64,000 nucleotides of DNA from DASWYT01 sp965246875 (GTDB taxonomy: Bacteria; Pseudomonadota; Alphaproteobacteria; Micavibrionales; SZUA-601): positions 744,001 through 808,000 of the forward strand of contig CBDFFU010000003.1 in NCBI GenBank assembly GCA_965246875.1. The letters are read 5' to 3'. Positions 26,415-33,760 of this stretch are shown one piece after another. The notes below the pieces were generated by a model. It was not told the DNA's origin. It was given only the letters and a program-made list of their open reading frames with translations, and did not search any database. The position numbers and the translations under genes are program-made. The stretch's first letter is position 1. Each line of letters opens with the position of its first letter.

Positions 26415-26980
26415 GATAACGAACTCCGTACAGGCTGAACGGAACCAGCCGATTTATCTAACAACAAGTGCAGTAATAACAGAATGACACCCAGTGTGAT
26501 GGCACTGTCGGCCACGTTAAAGGCCGGCCAGTGATGCGTGTCGACATAAACGTCAAAAAAGTCAGCGACGGCACCAAAACGCAAACGGTCCCAGATGTTG
26601 CCCAATGCGCCACCCACAATCAGGCCGACAGCCACTTGCATCAATCGCGATGTCGTATGCCGCGCCCAGTACAAAAATCCACCGGCGACGATTAATCCCA
26701 AAGCGGACAAGATATACGGCATCATTGCATCGTAACTTTGGAACAGGCCAAAACTGATCCCCTTGTTCCAGACCATGACCAGATTAAACATGGGCATGAT
26801 GGCCACCGGTTCAAACAAGCGGCGAATACCGGCTGAAAACAGCCAAGGTAAAAAATCGGCACCATTGGTCGATTTAAACAAGCGTTCAATGATCCACCAT
26901 TTGCTCAATTGGTCGACCAAAATGGTGACCAGAGCAATGATTGAAATCACATAGAGCGGGGGTTTGGCGCGTAATATCAT
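26411..26980 (-). CDS. lspA: Lipoprotein signal peptidase (LspA)
   Basis: LspA is the inner-membrane aspartyl protease that cleaves prolipoproteins. There are four hydrophobic segments. The catalytic Asp motifs are visible: GGALGNIWDRLRFGAVADFFDV and FNVADSAITLGVILL. The 189-residue length is slightly long because of an insertion after the first span (FKSTNGADFLPWLFSAG). It is 45 bp downstream of ileS, the usual order ribF-ileS-lspA. Confidence 0.95.
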   Translation of the reverse strand: MILRAKPPLYVISIIALVTILVDQLSKWWIIERLFKSTNGADFLPWLFSAGIRRLFEPVAIMPMFNLVMVWNKGISFGLFQSYDAMMPYILSALGLIVAGGFLYWARHTTSRLMQVAVGLIVGGALGNIWDRLRFGAVADFFDVYVDTHHWPAFNVADSAITLGVILLLLHLLLDKSAGSVQPVRSSLS

Positions 26981-27025
26981 GGCGTCAATTTACCCGCATC
27001 TCCTGCATCTGACAAGCTGGTAACC

Positions 27026-29935
27026 TTAAGCTGCTTTTGCCTGTTTGAGCAGATACCGCACAGCATTGGCATCACGCAGGCATAAATCCGGGTACTCGGC
27101 ATCCCGGCCAACCTCTGGCAGGATCTTCCAACTGCGCTGGCATTTTTGCCCGTCCGCCTTGCCGACCACAACGCCAACACCTGAGACATCGCTCAATGTG
27201 AAGGCATCAACCGGTGCCGTGCCATGATGCAATGTGCATTGCGACGTAATCGCCAACTCCGCCCAGTCCATATCGTTGTACGCGCGATAGACGGCTTCAT
27301 CGGCGATATAGACATGCGGATGCGCCTCAAGCGACGAGCCGATCGTCTTCTTGGCACGCTCGACCTCGATCGCACCGGTGACAACACGGCGGACCACACG
27401 GATATTATCCCATTGTGTCGCCAGTTGCGGATTCAGCCACTGTTGCGGCATATCGGGATAGGTGCGCAAATGCACACTGCTCAGCCCTGTATATTGCGGC
27501 AGCAAAGCGGTATCTTTTCGCTGCCACACTTCTTCAATCGTGAACGGAATAAACGCGGCCAGCCAGCCGGTCAAGGCATCCAGCAGCACTTCCAGCACAG
27601 ACCGTGTCACGCGACGCTCAAATAAATCCGGCTGATCGCAATACAAACGGTCTTTGCGGATATCAAAATAAAATGCCGACAGATCACTGTTGCAAAAATC
27701 ATAGACATCCTTGAACGCGGCATGAAAGGCGTAATGTTTGACATGCGCTTGCACGGATTGATTGATTTCAGCCACACGGTGCAAAATCAATTGCTCTAAT
27801 GCTGGCAATTTCGCATAGTCAGCCACCAGATCAACACGCTCATCGGCGGTAAAGCCATCAAGATTACCCAGCACATAGCGCAACGTGTTACGGAAGCGGC
27901 GATACAATTCGCCAGCGGCCTTGAAAGCATCCTGACTGATACGGATATCGTCATGGAAATCAGCGGTCAGCACCCACAAGCGCAAAATATCCGCGCCATG
28001 CTGCTTCAAAATATCCTGCGGCGACAAACCATTGCCCGCCGACTTCGACATTTTCTTGCCGTCTTTATCGACAACAAAACCATGCGTCATCACGGCTTTA
28101 AACGGCGCTTGACCACGCGTGCCACAGGCCTCCAGCAAACTGGACTGAAACCAGCCACGATGCTGGTCAGACCCTTCCAGATACAAATCCGCTGGCCATT
28201 GCTGATCAGGGCGTTGCTCCAACACAAACGCATGGGTCGACCCGGATTCAAACCAGACGTCCAGAATGTCCATGATCTGTTCGTAATCGTCGGCCGCATA
28301 ATCGCCACCTAAAAAGTCTTGTGCGGGACGTGCATACCAGGCATCCGCACCGTCCACTTGAAACGCATCAACAATGCGCTGATTGACGGCTGCATCTTGT
28401 AGCACGACATTGGTTTTTTTGTTCACAAAAATCGCGATGGGTACGCCCCAAACACGCTGGCGTGAGATACACCAATCCGGGCGATCAGACACCATGGCCT
28501 TGATGCGCTGCGTTGATTCCGCTGGTACCCATTGTGTGTCGTCGATGGCATTCAATGCAGTTTCGCGCAAAGTCTTGCCGCTTTGCATGGCTTGGTCGAT
28601 ACCGATAAACCATTGCGCCGTCGTGCGAAAAATCAACGGGGCTTTTGATCGCCAACTGTGCGGGTATTGATGCCGCATCCGGCCTTTGCCGACCAATGTG
28701 CCAGCCTCGATCAATTTGCTGATAACGGCACCATTGGCTGCACCTTCTTTGCCCTGGCTGTTATAGACATCCAGGCCCTCGAACAATGGCGCAAAATTGG
28801 TATATTTGCCTTCATGATCGACCGTTTCCGGGATCGGCAGATTATGTGCATTACCTAAATGGAAATCGTCTTCGCCATGGCCGGGCGCAATATGCACAAA
28901 ACCCGTCCCCGTTTCGCCGGTCACAAAATCACCAGCCAACACCGGCACATCAAAACCATAATGGTCATGCAATGATTGCAACGGATGCATCGCAGTCAAA
29001 CCAACCAGATCCTGCCCCGTCAGGCTGTCCAGCAATTCCAAATCGCTGACCTTGGCGTATTTGCCAAACGCCTCTTTTAATTCGGTTGCCAAAACAATTT
29101 TCTGTCCGATAACGGCCAGCGAATCCTCTTCAACCGCTTTGATCTCATACAACCCGTAGGGCATGTCGGCACCCACGGCGATTGCACGGTTACCCGGCAT
29201 TGTCCATGGTGTCGTCGTCCAGATGACGATTGAAGCATCCTGCCACTGCGGTTTCGGATTTTTCAATTTGAAGGCCACATAGACCGTTGATGACGTATGC
29301 TCGTGATACTCCACTTCAGCCGCTGCCATCGCGGTTTTTTCCACCACCGACCACATGACCGGGCGCACGCCGCGATACAACAAGCCATTCATCAAAAATT
29401 TGTGCAACTCAGCAACAATTGCGGCTTCTGATGAAAAATTCATGGTCTTGTACGGGTTCTGCCAATCGGCGGTCACGCCCAGACGCTGCATGGACGCGGC
29501 CTGCACATGGGTCCAGTGTTCGGCATATTCGCGGCATTCTTGACGGAACTGCAACACCGGCACTTCGTCCTTGTTCTTGCCCGCCGCGCGGTATTTTTCT
29601 TCGACCTTCCACTCGATCGGCAAGCCATGGCAATCCCAGCCCGGCACCATGGGTGCGCGATGCCCCAACGCATATTGCGTGCGGATGACGACATCTTTCA
29701 GCGTTTTGGTCAGGGCATGTCCGGCATGCAGATCGCCGTTGGCAAAAGGAGGGCCAAAATGCAGGATAAAGGCCGGACGGTCTTTCGCCATCTCCTGCTG
29801 TTTATCGAACAGGCCGATCTCCTGCCAGAATTTCACCGTTTCCGGTTCTTTTTCCGGCAGATTGCCACGCATCGGAAACTCCGTTTCGGGCAGGAAAAGC
29901 GTGTCTTTGTAATCGAGAGGCGTTGAAGCGGTCAT
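27026..29935 (-). CDS. ileS: Isoleucyl-tRNA synthetase
   Basis: This class I synthetase charges tRNA-Ile. The HIGH-type motif GPPFANGDLHAGHALTK starts near residue 58, the editing domain follows, and the KMSKS loop is DKDGKKMSKSAGNG. It has 969 residues, full length. The C-terminal zinc-finger region is unusual: GQKCQRSWKILPEVG ... PDLCLRDANAV keeps one Cys of each CxxC pair and replaces the other (Ser and Asp). The start is ATG 29935, with AAGG seven bases upstream. A leader-peptide/attenuator-like region precedes it (29927-30092). Confidence 0.96.
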   Translation of the reverse strand: MTASTPLDYKDTLFLPETEFPMRGNLPEKEPETVKFWQEIGLFDKQQEMAKDRPAFILHFGPPFANGDLHAGHALTKTLKDVVIRTQYALGHRAPMVPGWDCHGLPIEWKVEEKYRAAGKNKDEVPVLQFRQECREYAEHWTHVQAASMQRLGVTADWQNPYKTMNFSSEAAIVAELHKFLMNGLLYRGVRPVMWSVVEKTAMAAAEVEYHEHTSSTVYVAFKLKNPKPQWQDASIVIWTTTPWTMPGNRAIAVGADMPYGLYEIKAVEEDSLAVIGQKIVLATELKEAFGKYAKVSDLELLDSLTGQDLVGLTAMHPLQSLHDHYGFDVPVLAGDFVTGETGTGFVHIAPGHGEDDFHLGNAHNLPIPETVDHEGKYTNFAPLFEGLDVYNSQGKEGAANGAVISKLIEAGTLVGKGRMRHQYPHSWRSKAPLIFRTTAQWFIGIDQAMQSGKTLRETALNAIDDTQWVPAESTQRIKAMVSDRPDWCISRQRVWGVPIAIFVNKKTNVVLQDAAVNQRIVDAFQVDGADAWYARPAQDFLGGDYAADDYEQIMDILDVWFESGSTHAFVLEQRPDQQWPADLYLEGSDQHRGWFQSSLLEACGTRGQAPFKAVMTHGFVVDKDGKKMSKSAGNGLSPQDILKQHGADILRLWVLTADFHDDIRISQDAFKAAGELYRRFRNTLRYVLGNLDGFTADERVDLVADYAKLPALEQLILHRVAEINQSVQAHVKHYAFHAAFKDVYDFCNSDLSAFYFDIRKDRLYCDQPDLFERRVTRSVLEVLLDALTGWLAAFIPFTIEEVWQRKDTALLPQYTGLSSVHLRTYPDMPQQWLNPQLATQWDNIRVVRRVVTGAIEVERAKKTIGSSLEAHPHVYIADEAVYRAYNDMDWAELAITSQCTLHHGTAPVDAFTLSDVSGVGVVVGKADGQKCQRSWKILPEVGRDAEYPDLCLRDANAVRYLLKQAKAA

Positions 29936-29970
29936 GAACTGGCCTTAATGCAGGAAGATGCGCGAATTAT

Positions 29971-30044
29971 AATGAAAAATAGCGGAAACAGAAGAGCCGG
30001 CCTGCCGTTAAAACGGTCAGGCGCTGATAATTTGCAGGGCCAGG
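29971..30044 (-). promoter_or_regulatory. Candidate attenuator structures between the leader ORF and ileS
   Basis: Segment 2 (30022-30012) pairs with segment 3 (30009-30000): GCCTG and CCGTT with AACGG and CAGGC, one bulged A, 2-base loop. Segment 1 in the leader codons before Ile-Ile (CCTGGCCCTGC, 30044-30034) can instead pair with GCAGGCCGG (30005-29997). The pairings are mutually exclusive, as in amino-acid attenuators. An imperfect third hairpin followed by CTATTTTT (about 29980-29973) could be a terminator, but is weak. Confidence 0.4.
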
Positions 30045-30058
30045 AATCGTGTAGTCAT
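30017..30058 (-). CDS. Candidate ileS leader peptide, 13 residues
   Basis: ATG 30058 opens MTTRFLALQIISA followed by TGA. Tandem isoleucine codons ATT ATC are codons 10 and 11, which is where an attenuator peptide would sense charged tRNA-Ile. There is no ribosome-binding site; the ATG is placed by the promoter at the RNA 5' end, so translation would be leaderless. The same peptide with one substitution (MTTRSLALQIISA) is encoded in copy B. Of three base differences inside the ORF, two are silent. Function as a leader peptide is inferred. Confidence 0.55.
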   Translation of the reverse strand: MTTRFLALQIISA

Positions 30059-30064
30059 GAGATT

Positions 30065-30092
30065 ATTATACGGTATATTGAAAATAAGACAA
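30065..30092 (-). promoter_or_regulatory. ileS promoter (copy A)
   Basis: TTGTCT (30092-30087), a 16-bp spacer and a perfect TATAAT (30070-30065) read toward ileS. The leader-peptide ATG starts 6 bases after the -10 box, so the transcript should begin at or within a base or two of this ATG. Confidence 0.65.
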
Positions 30093-30099
30093 TAAAAAA

Positions 30100-30126
30100 A
30101 GCCGATAGACATATCTATCGGCTTTT
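30100..30126. terminator. Bidirectional terminator between the orphan gene and the ileS promoter
   Basis: AGCCGATAGA (30100-30109) and TCTATCGGCT (30114-30123) form a perfect 10-bp stem with loop CATA. It has T's and then A's on the plus side and an A7 run before it (T7 on the minus strand). It ends the orphan gene transcript before the ileS promoter. Confidence 0.85.
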
Positions 30127-30141
30127 AAAAAAAATGAAATT

Positions 30142-30552
30142 TTAGCCAATCACAGCTTTCGGCGCGTTGGTTTGAATAGCTTCTATTCCACCAACATCAA
30201 CAATAGTCGGTGACATATCAACCGGGTAAACTTCTTTGGCAGTATTTTCATTGCCAAAAATGACATTCCAGATTTTGTCGGACAACGTCGCATGTTGATG
30301 CTCTTGCTGATATAAGGCAACAAGATGCTTCGCACCTTTTTCAAAACCGTCATAAGCGGTCACTTTTTCACGCGGTAAAACCATGGCCAGTTTAGGTTTA
30401 ACCATTTTGGTTTCTGGCTGACTTGTGATATTCGATGCATTCTGATGAAACATAGACATTAAGTTGAAACGTTGTTTAACAGCTGCATAGCACTGCTGAA
30501 ATTTTTCTGTGTATTTATTTGTATTTTCTATAGTAACTGCGTTACCAGCCAT
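30142..30552 (-). CDS. Orphan protein of unknown function
   Basis: I do not recognise this 136-residue protein. It starts MAGNAVTIENTNKYTEKFQQ at ATG 30552 after GGAG at the right spacing. There is no signal peptide. A helical N-terminal half, an FEKGAKHLVALYQQEHQ helix and a hydrophobic C-terminus (VDVGGIEAIQTNAPKAV) are all that can be said. The gene has its own promoter and terminator. It sits between a ribF remnant and the ileS control region, so it entered the former ribF-ileS junction as a unit. Confidence 0.6.
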   Translation of the reverse strand: MAGNAVTIENTNKYTEKFQQCYAAVKQRFNLMSMFHQNASNITSQPETKMVKPKLAMVLPREKVTAYDGFEKGAKHLVALYQQEHQHATLSDKIWNVIFGNENTAKEVYPVDMSPTIVDVGGIEAIQTNAPKAVIG

Positions 30553-30586
30553 GTCGATTCTCCAAAAATTGTTAATATGCCATAAT

Positions 30587-30615
30587 GTACAATATAATTG
30601 AAGTTATGTCAATAT
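30587..30615 (-). promoter_or_regulatory. Promoter of the orphan gene at 30142-30552
   Basis: On the minus strand TTGACA, a 17-bp spacer and TACATT lead to the gene about 35 bp further on. The -35 box begins immediately after the stop codon of the ribF remnant, so promoter and gene look like one inserted block. Confidence 0.5.
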
Positions 30616-30689
30616 TAATCTTTTGCGGTTATACAATCCTTTGCAATCTGATTTTTTAGAGCATCTAAGCTGGAAAATTTCTGTTCAAG
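30615..30689 (-). pseudogene. Remnant of the ribF 3' end
   Basis: The minus strand encodes EQKFSSLDALKNQIAKDC followed by a few residues and TAA. The intact RibF at 31789 ends EQKFSGLDALKSQIVQDC..., so this is a diverged copy of the last 25 or so codons. It has no start codon: the upstream sequence joins directly, in a different frame, to the ATG ACC GCT of ileS leader copy B. Confidence 0.75.
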
Positions 30690-30691
30690 CG

Positions 30692-30852
30692 AGCGGTCAT
30701 AAACTGGCCTTAAAGAATTACGCAAATTATGACGAAAAAAAGCGGAAACAGAAGGGGCGGCCTGCCGTCAAACGGTCAGGCGCTGATAATTTGCAGGGCT
30801 AGGGAACGTGTAGTCATAAAAATTATTATATAAAATATTTGTTGAATGACAA
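30692..30852 (-). repeat. Direct repeat copy B of the ileS control region
   Basis: It holds the same order as copy A: TTGTCA (30852-30847), 16 bp, TATAAT (30830-30825), leader ORF (30817-30776), the hairpin with its loop one base shorter but the stem kept, a T7 run (about 30740-30734), AAGG and ATG ACC GCT (30700-30692). Coding then ends after eight more codons. It looks like the 5' end of a second, deleted ileS. Confidence 0.85.
30776..30817 (-). CDS. Second copy of the candidate leader peptide, 13 residues
   Basis: It encodes MTTRSLALQIISA and a stop, with the promoter again ending seven bases before the ATG. No intact gene follows in the same direction, only the ribF remnant and then the separately promoted orphan. 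It may still be transcribed, but a regulatory role is doubtful. Confidence 0.4.
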   Translation of the reverse strand: MTTRSLALQIISA

Positions 30853-30915
30853 ACAAAAAGTAGTTTATAAAAAGAATCACGATCATCAGACCAGATGTTT
30901 ATTGTCAGGCGTTCC

Positions 30916-31773
30916 ATGTCAAAGTCATTTTTCCGAGCCATTCTCCTGATTCTCATCTCCGTTGGGATAAGTGGTTTGTTGTTTCACAAATCAAACAGCG
31001 TTGTGACTCCAAAAGCGGAAACGGCTCTCACGCGTGTCTTGCGTACCCGGACAATTCGCTGTGGTTACTATGTTTATCCACCGGTTACTTATAAAGATCC
31101 GAACACCGGCAGACTCTCCGGCCTGTCTGTCGATATGATGGAAAAAATCGCGAAACGGGCCGATCTGAAAGTTGAATGGGCGCAGGAAGTCAATTTCGGT
31201 GACTGGATGGAAGGGTTAAAAACCAAGCGCTACGACATGGCCTGCACACCGATGTGGCCAAGTACGGCACTCGGTCAGGTCGTGTATTTTTCCAAGCCGT
31301 TCTTTTATGCTGGCATTTATCCTATCGGGCGCAGCAACGAAACGCGTTTCAAAACCTTAGATGATTTAAACAAACCAAGCGTGACGGTTGCGGCCCAAGA
31401 AGGGAATGACACCTATTTTCTCGCAAAGAACGTCTTCCCAAATGCCAAACTCATCAGTTTGCCCGCAAACGCTAACGGCAATCTAGTTAGTCAGGATGTT
31501 ATGACCGGCAAGGCCGATTTTATTTTGCTGGATAAGAATTTTCTCAACGAGTTTAACAGCGCAAATCCGAATGCCTTAAAAATTCTGGTTGATCAACCCG
31601 TCAAACAAACACCGTTTACACTAGCTGTTGGTGTTGGAGAAGACGAATTGCTGCAATTCGCGAATACGGCCATTGACGAACTGTTATTGACTGGCGACAT
31701 TGATCGCTTGATGCAACAATGGGTAAAAGACCCGACTGTTTTTGAACCAATAGCACCGGTATACAAGCACTAA
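30916..31773 (+). CDS. Periplasmic solute-binding protein, family 3 (amino-acid type)
   Basis: This SBP_bac_3-type protein has an N-terminal signal/anchor segment (FFRAILLILISVGISGLLF) and two lobes. It includes VLRTRTIRCGYYVYPPVTYKDPNTGRLSGLSVDMMEKIAKR, DWMEGLKTKRYDMACTPMWPS, and a C-terminal AIDELLLTGDIDRLMQQW. I prefer ATG 30916 (MSKSFF) over ATG 30895. No ABC permease or ATPase is adjacent, so it may serve a transporter elsewhere or act as a sensor. It is the only plus-strand gene between ribF and ileS and is probably an insertion there. Confidence 0.82.
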   Translation: MSKSFFRAILLILISVGISGLLFHKSNSVVTPKAETALTRVLRTRTIRCGYYVYPPVTYKDPNTGRLSGLSVDMMEKIAKRADLKVEWAQEVNFGDWMEGLKTKRYDMACTPMWPSTALGQVVYFSKPFFYAGIYPIGRSNETRFKTLDDLNKPSVTVAAQEGNDTYFLAKNVFPNAKLISLPANANGNLVSQDVMTGKADFILLDKNFLNEFNSANPNALKILVDQPVKQTPFTLAVGVGEDELLQFANTAIDELLLTGDIDRLMQQWVKDPTVFEPIAPVYKH

Positions 31774-31788
31774 GAATCGAAAATTCAA

Positions 31789-32718
31789 TTAAACAAAGGA
31801 TTTCGCAATTACGCAATCCTGCACAATCTGGCTCTTTAACGCATCTAGCCCAGAGAACTTTTGCTCAGGCCGGATAAAGTGTAACAGCTGAACAGCCACA
31901 TCTTGACCATACAGATCATCGTCAAAATCAAACAGATGCACTTCCAGTAACGGATGTGTGACAGTCTCATCAACTGTTGGCCGGATGCCGATATTGGCGA
32001 TGCCTTTCACAACACGGCTATCTGATAACACAACATTGACCGCATAAACCCCAAACACCGGCTGCAGCATCTCTAACGGCCAAGCGATATTTGCCGTTGG
32101 AAAACCAATCGTGCGGCCACGTTGCTGGCCGGCGATCACAACCCCTGTCATGCTCCAGGGCCGGCCTAAAATATGCGTGGCTTGCGCTATGTCCGACACT
32201 GCAATGGCCTGCCGCACGGCGGTCGATGAGTAAATCAGCCCGTGATCATCCATCACTGGTGCCAAGGCGGTCACATCGAAACCATGTGCCAGCAAGGTTT
32301 CCACATGGCCCTGACGCCCATAACCGAACACAAAATTTTGCCCGACAACGATATGTTTGGCGGCCAGCCCATCTGCCAATACGATTTGAATAAACTCATT
32401 CGCGGTCAGGCGGCTCAAGTCTTCGGTAAATGGCAACGTGATAATGTCATCACATTGTGTCTGACGCAGCAAAGCGTTCTTTACATTGGGCTGTGTCAGC
32501 AAAAACGGTGTGGCCTGTGGCTGGAAAAACCGGCGCGGATGCGGGTCAAATGTCAGCACCTGAAATGGCAAGCCGCCTTGCGTGGCGATCATCTGTGCGC
32601 GCTGTAACAAGGCCTGATGCCCACGGTGTACCCCGTCAAAATTGCCGATCGCCACCACACCACCGCGCGCGTGCTGTTTGCTTCCATCCTGAAACGGGTT
32701 ATATGATAGGACATCATT
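31789..32718 (-). CDS. ribF: Bifunctional riboflavin kinase / FAD synthetase (RibF)
   Basis: RibF phosphorylates riboflavin to FMN and adenylylates it to FAD. The N-terminal domain shows VVAIGNFDGVHRGHQALL and TFDPHPRRFFQ. The C-terminal kinase domain shows GRTIGFPTANI and PLLEVHLFDFDDDLYGQDV. I start at ATG 32718 (MNDVLSYN); the frame is open 41 codons further, but that part is antisense to the divergent gene. A TATAAT lies just upstream of the ATG, with no clear -35. It is separated from ileS by inserted genes, whereas ribF-ileS are adjacent in many relatives. Confidence 0.93.
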   Translation of the reverse strand, partial: NDVLSYNPFQDGSKQHARGGVVAIGNFDGVHRGHQALLQRAQMIATQGGLPFQVLTFDPHPRRFFQPQATPFLLTQPNVKNALLRQTQCDDIITLPFTEDLSRLTANEFIQIVLADGLAAKHIVVGQNFVFGYGRQGHVETLLAHGFDVTALAPVMDDHGLIYSSTAVRQAIAVSDIAQATHILGRPWSMTGVVIAGQQRGRTIGFPTANIAWPLEMLQPVFGVYAVNVVLSDSRVVKGIANIGIRPTVDETVTHPLLEVHLFDFDDDLYGQDVAVQLLHFIRPEQKFSGLDALKSQIVQDCVIAKSFV

Positions 32719-32749
32719 CATTATTATATATGTAACGGAGAAATCCTCT

Positions 32750-33760
32750 ATGGCCAAGGTATCCGCCCCGCTTAACCTCGCGATCGTTGGTGCAACCTCT
32801 CTGATTGGCCGCGATTTGCTGACCGCATTAGCCGAACTCAACTGGCGCGGCGAAATTATCGCCCTTGATGCCGGACGTGCAGGCGACGAGGTCTCCTATG
32901 GCGAAGAGAAGGTGTTACCGGTTCATGCGCTGGACGCCGAAGATCTGTCGGGTGTCGATATCGTCATCCATGCCGGCCATGCGCGTGACGCAGCAAGCGT
33001 TGCCAAAAAAGCCAAAGCCGCCAATGCCTGGATGATCGACACCAGCGGTATTTTTGCCATGGACCCGTCGGTGCCTTTGATCATGAGCGGCATCAACGAA
33101 GCCGTATTGGAAACTATGGAGGACGGCAAAAAAATCATTGCCGTGCCACATGCGCTGGCGGGTGCCTTGGCAATGGCACTGAACCCGTTGCATCAGGCCG
33201 CCATGGTCAAAACGGTGATTGTCAGCACCTATCAATCCGTGTCTGTCCTTGGCAAGCCAGCGATGGATGAACTGTTCAACCAGACGAAAAAAATCTTTAT
33301 GGCCATGCCGATCGCGTCGGACATTCTGCCAAAACAATTGGCGTTCAACGCCTGGCCGATGGTGGGTGAGGAACGTGATGATGGTTCCACCGATGTCGAA
33401 TTTCAGACGATGGTGCAATTGAAAAAAATATTCGGCAAGGATGTCAAAGTTGCGGTTAATACTGTGATTGTCCCGGCCTTTGTCGGTGATGGCATGATGG
33501 TCAACGTCGATTGCGTTAATGATATGACAGCGATCAAAGCCGCACTCAGCATGACCGGCCAGACCGGTGTCGGCGTCATCGATGCCGGTGAAGCCCTTCT
33601 CACGCACGCGGATATTGCCGGTGAAGACATGGTCTTTATTATGCGCCTGCGTAATGATACGGCGTTTGACAATGGCTTGAGTTTCTGGGCCCTGGCTGAT
33701 AATCCGCGCGCTGGGTTGATCACACCACTGTTACGCCTACTGCATAAGTTGCCAGTATAA
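32750..33760 (+). CDS. Aspartate-semialdehyde-dehydrogenase-like protein lacking catalytic residues
   Basis: The fold follows ASADH: an N-terminal dinucleotide motif (LAIVGATSLIGRDLL), IDTSGIFAMD, a dimerisation segment with VIVSTYQSVSVLGKPAMDEL, and a C-terminal NTVIVPAFVGDGMMVNV. Two key sites are changed. The active-site PNC motif reads VPHALAGALAMALNP, so the nucleophilic Cys is absent. The RVPVxxGH motif reads VPAFVGDG, so the catalytic His is absent. It should not have dehydrogenase activity; a structural or regulatory role is inference. The length of 336 is normal and the gene is intact, with GGAG before ATG 32750. Confidence 0.75.
   Translation: MAKVSAPLNLAIVGATSLIGRDLLTALAELNWRGEIIALDAGRAGDEVSYGEEKVLPVHALDAEDLSGVDIVIHAGHARDAASVAKKAKAANAWMIDTSGIFAMDPSVPLIMSGINEAVLETMEDGKKIIAVPHALAGALAMALNPLHQAAMVKTVIVSTYQSVSVLGKPAMDELFNQTKKIFMAMPIASDILPKQLAFNAWPMVGEERDDGSTDVEFQTMVQLKKIFGKDVKVAVNTVIVPAFVGDGMMVNVDCVNDMTAIKAALSMTGQTGVGVIDAGEALLTHADIAGEDMVFIMRLRNDTAFDNGLSFWALADNPRAGLITPLLRLLHKLPV

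Larger units (their letters stand above)
29927..30092 (-). repeat. Direct repeat copy A: ileS promoter, leader peptide, hairpin and start
   Basis: The about 165-bp unit upstream of ileS is repeated at 30692-30852 in the same orientation. The most conserved block covers the leader ORF and the hairpin (about 30000-30058), where the copies differ at only a few positions. The shared end is the ribosome-binding site plus ATG ACC GCT of ileS. This copy is the functional ileS control region. Confidence 0.85.

Noticed and set aside
30000..30058. T-box riboswitch upstream of ileS
   Set aside because: No T-box consensus (AGGGTGGNACCGCG) or specifier loop is present; the pattern fits a leader peptide instead.
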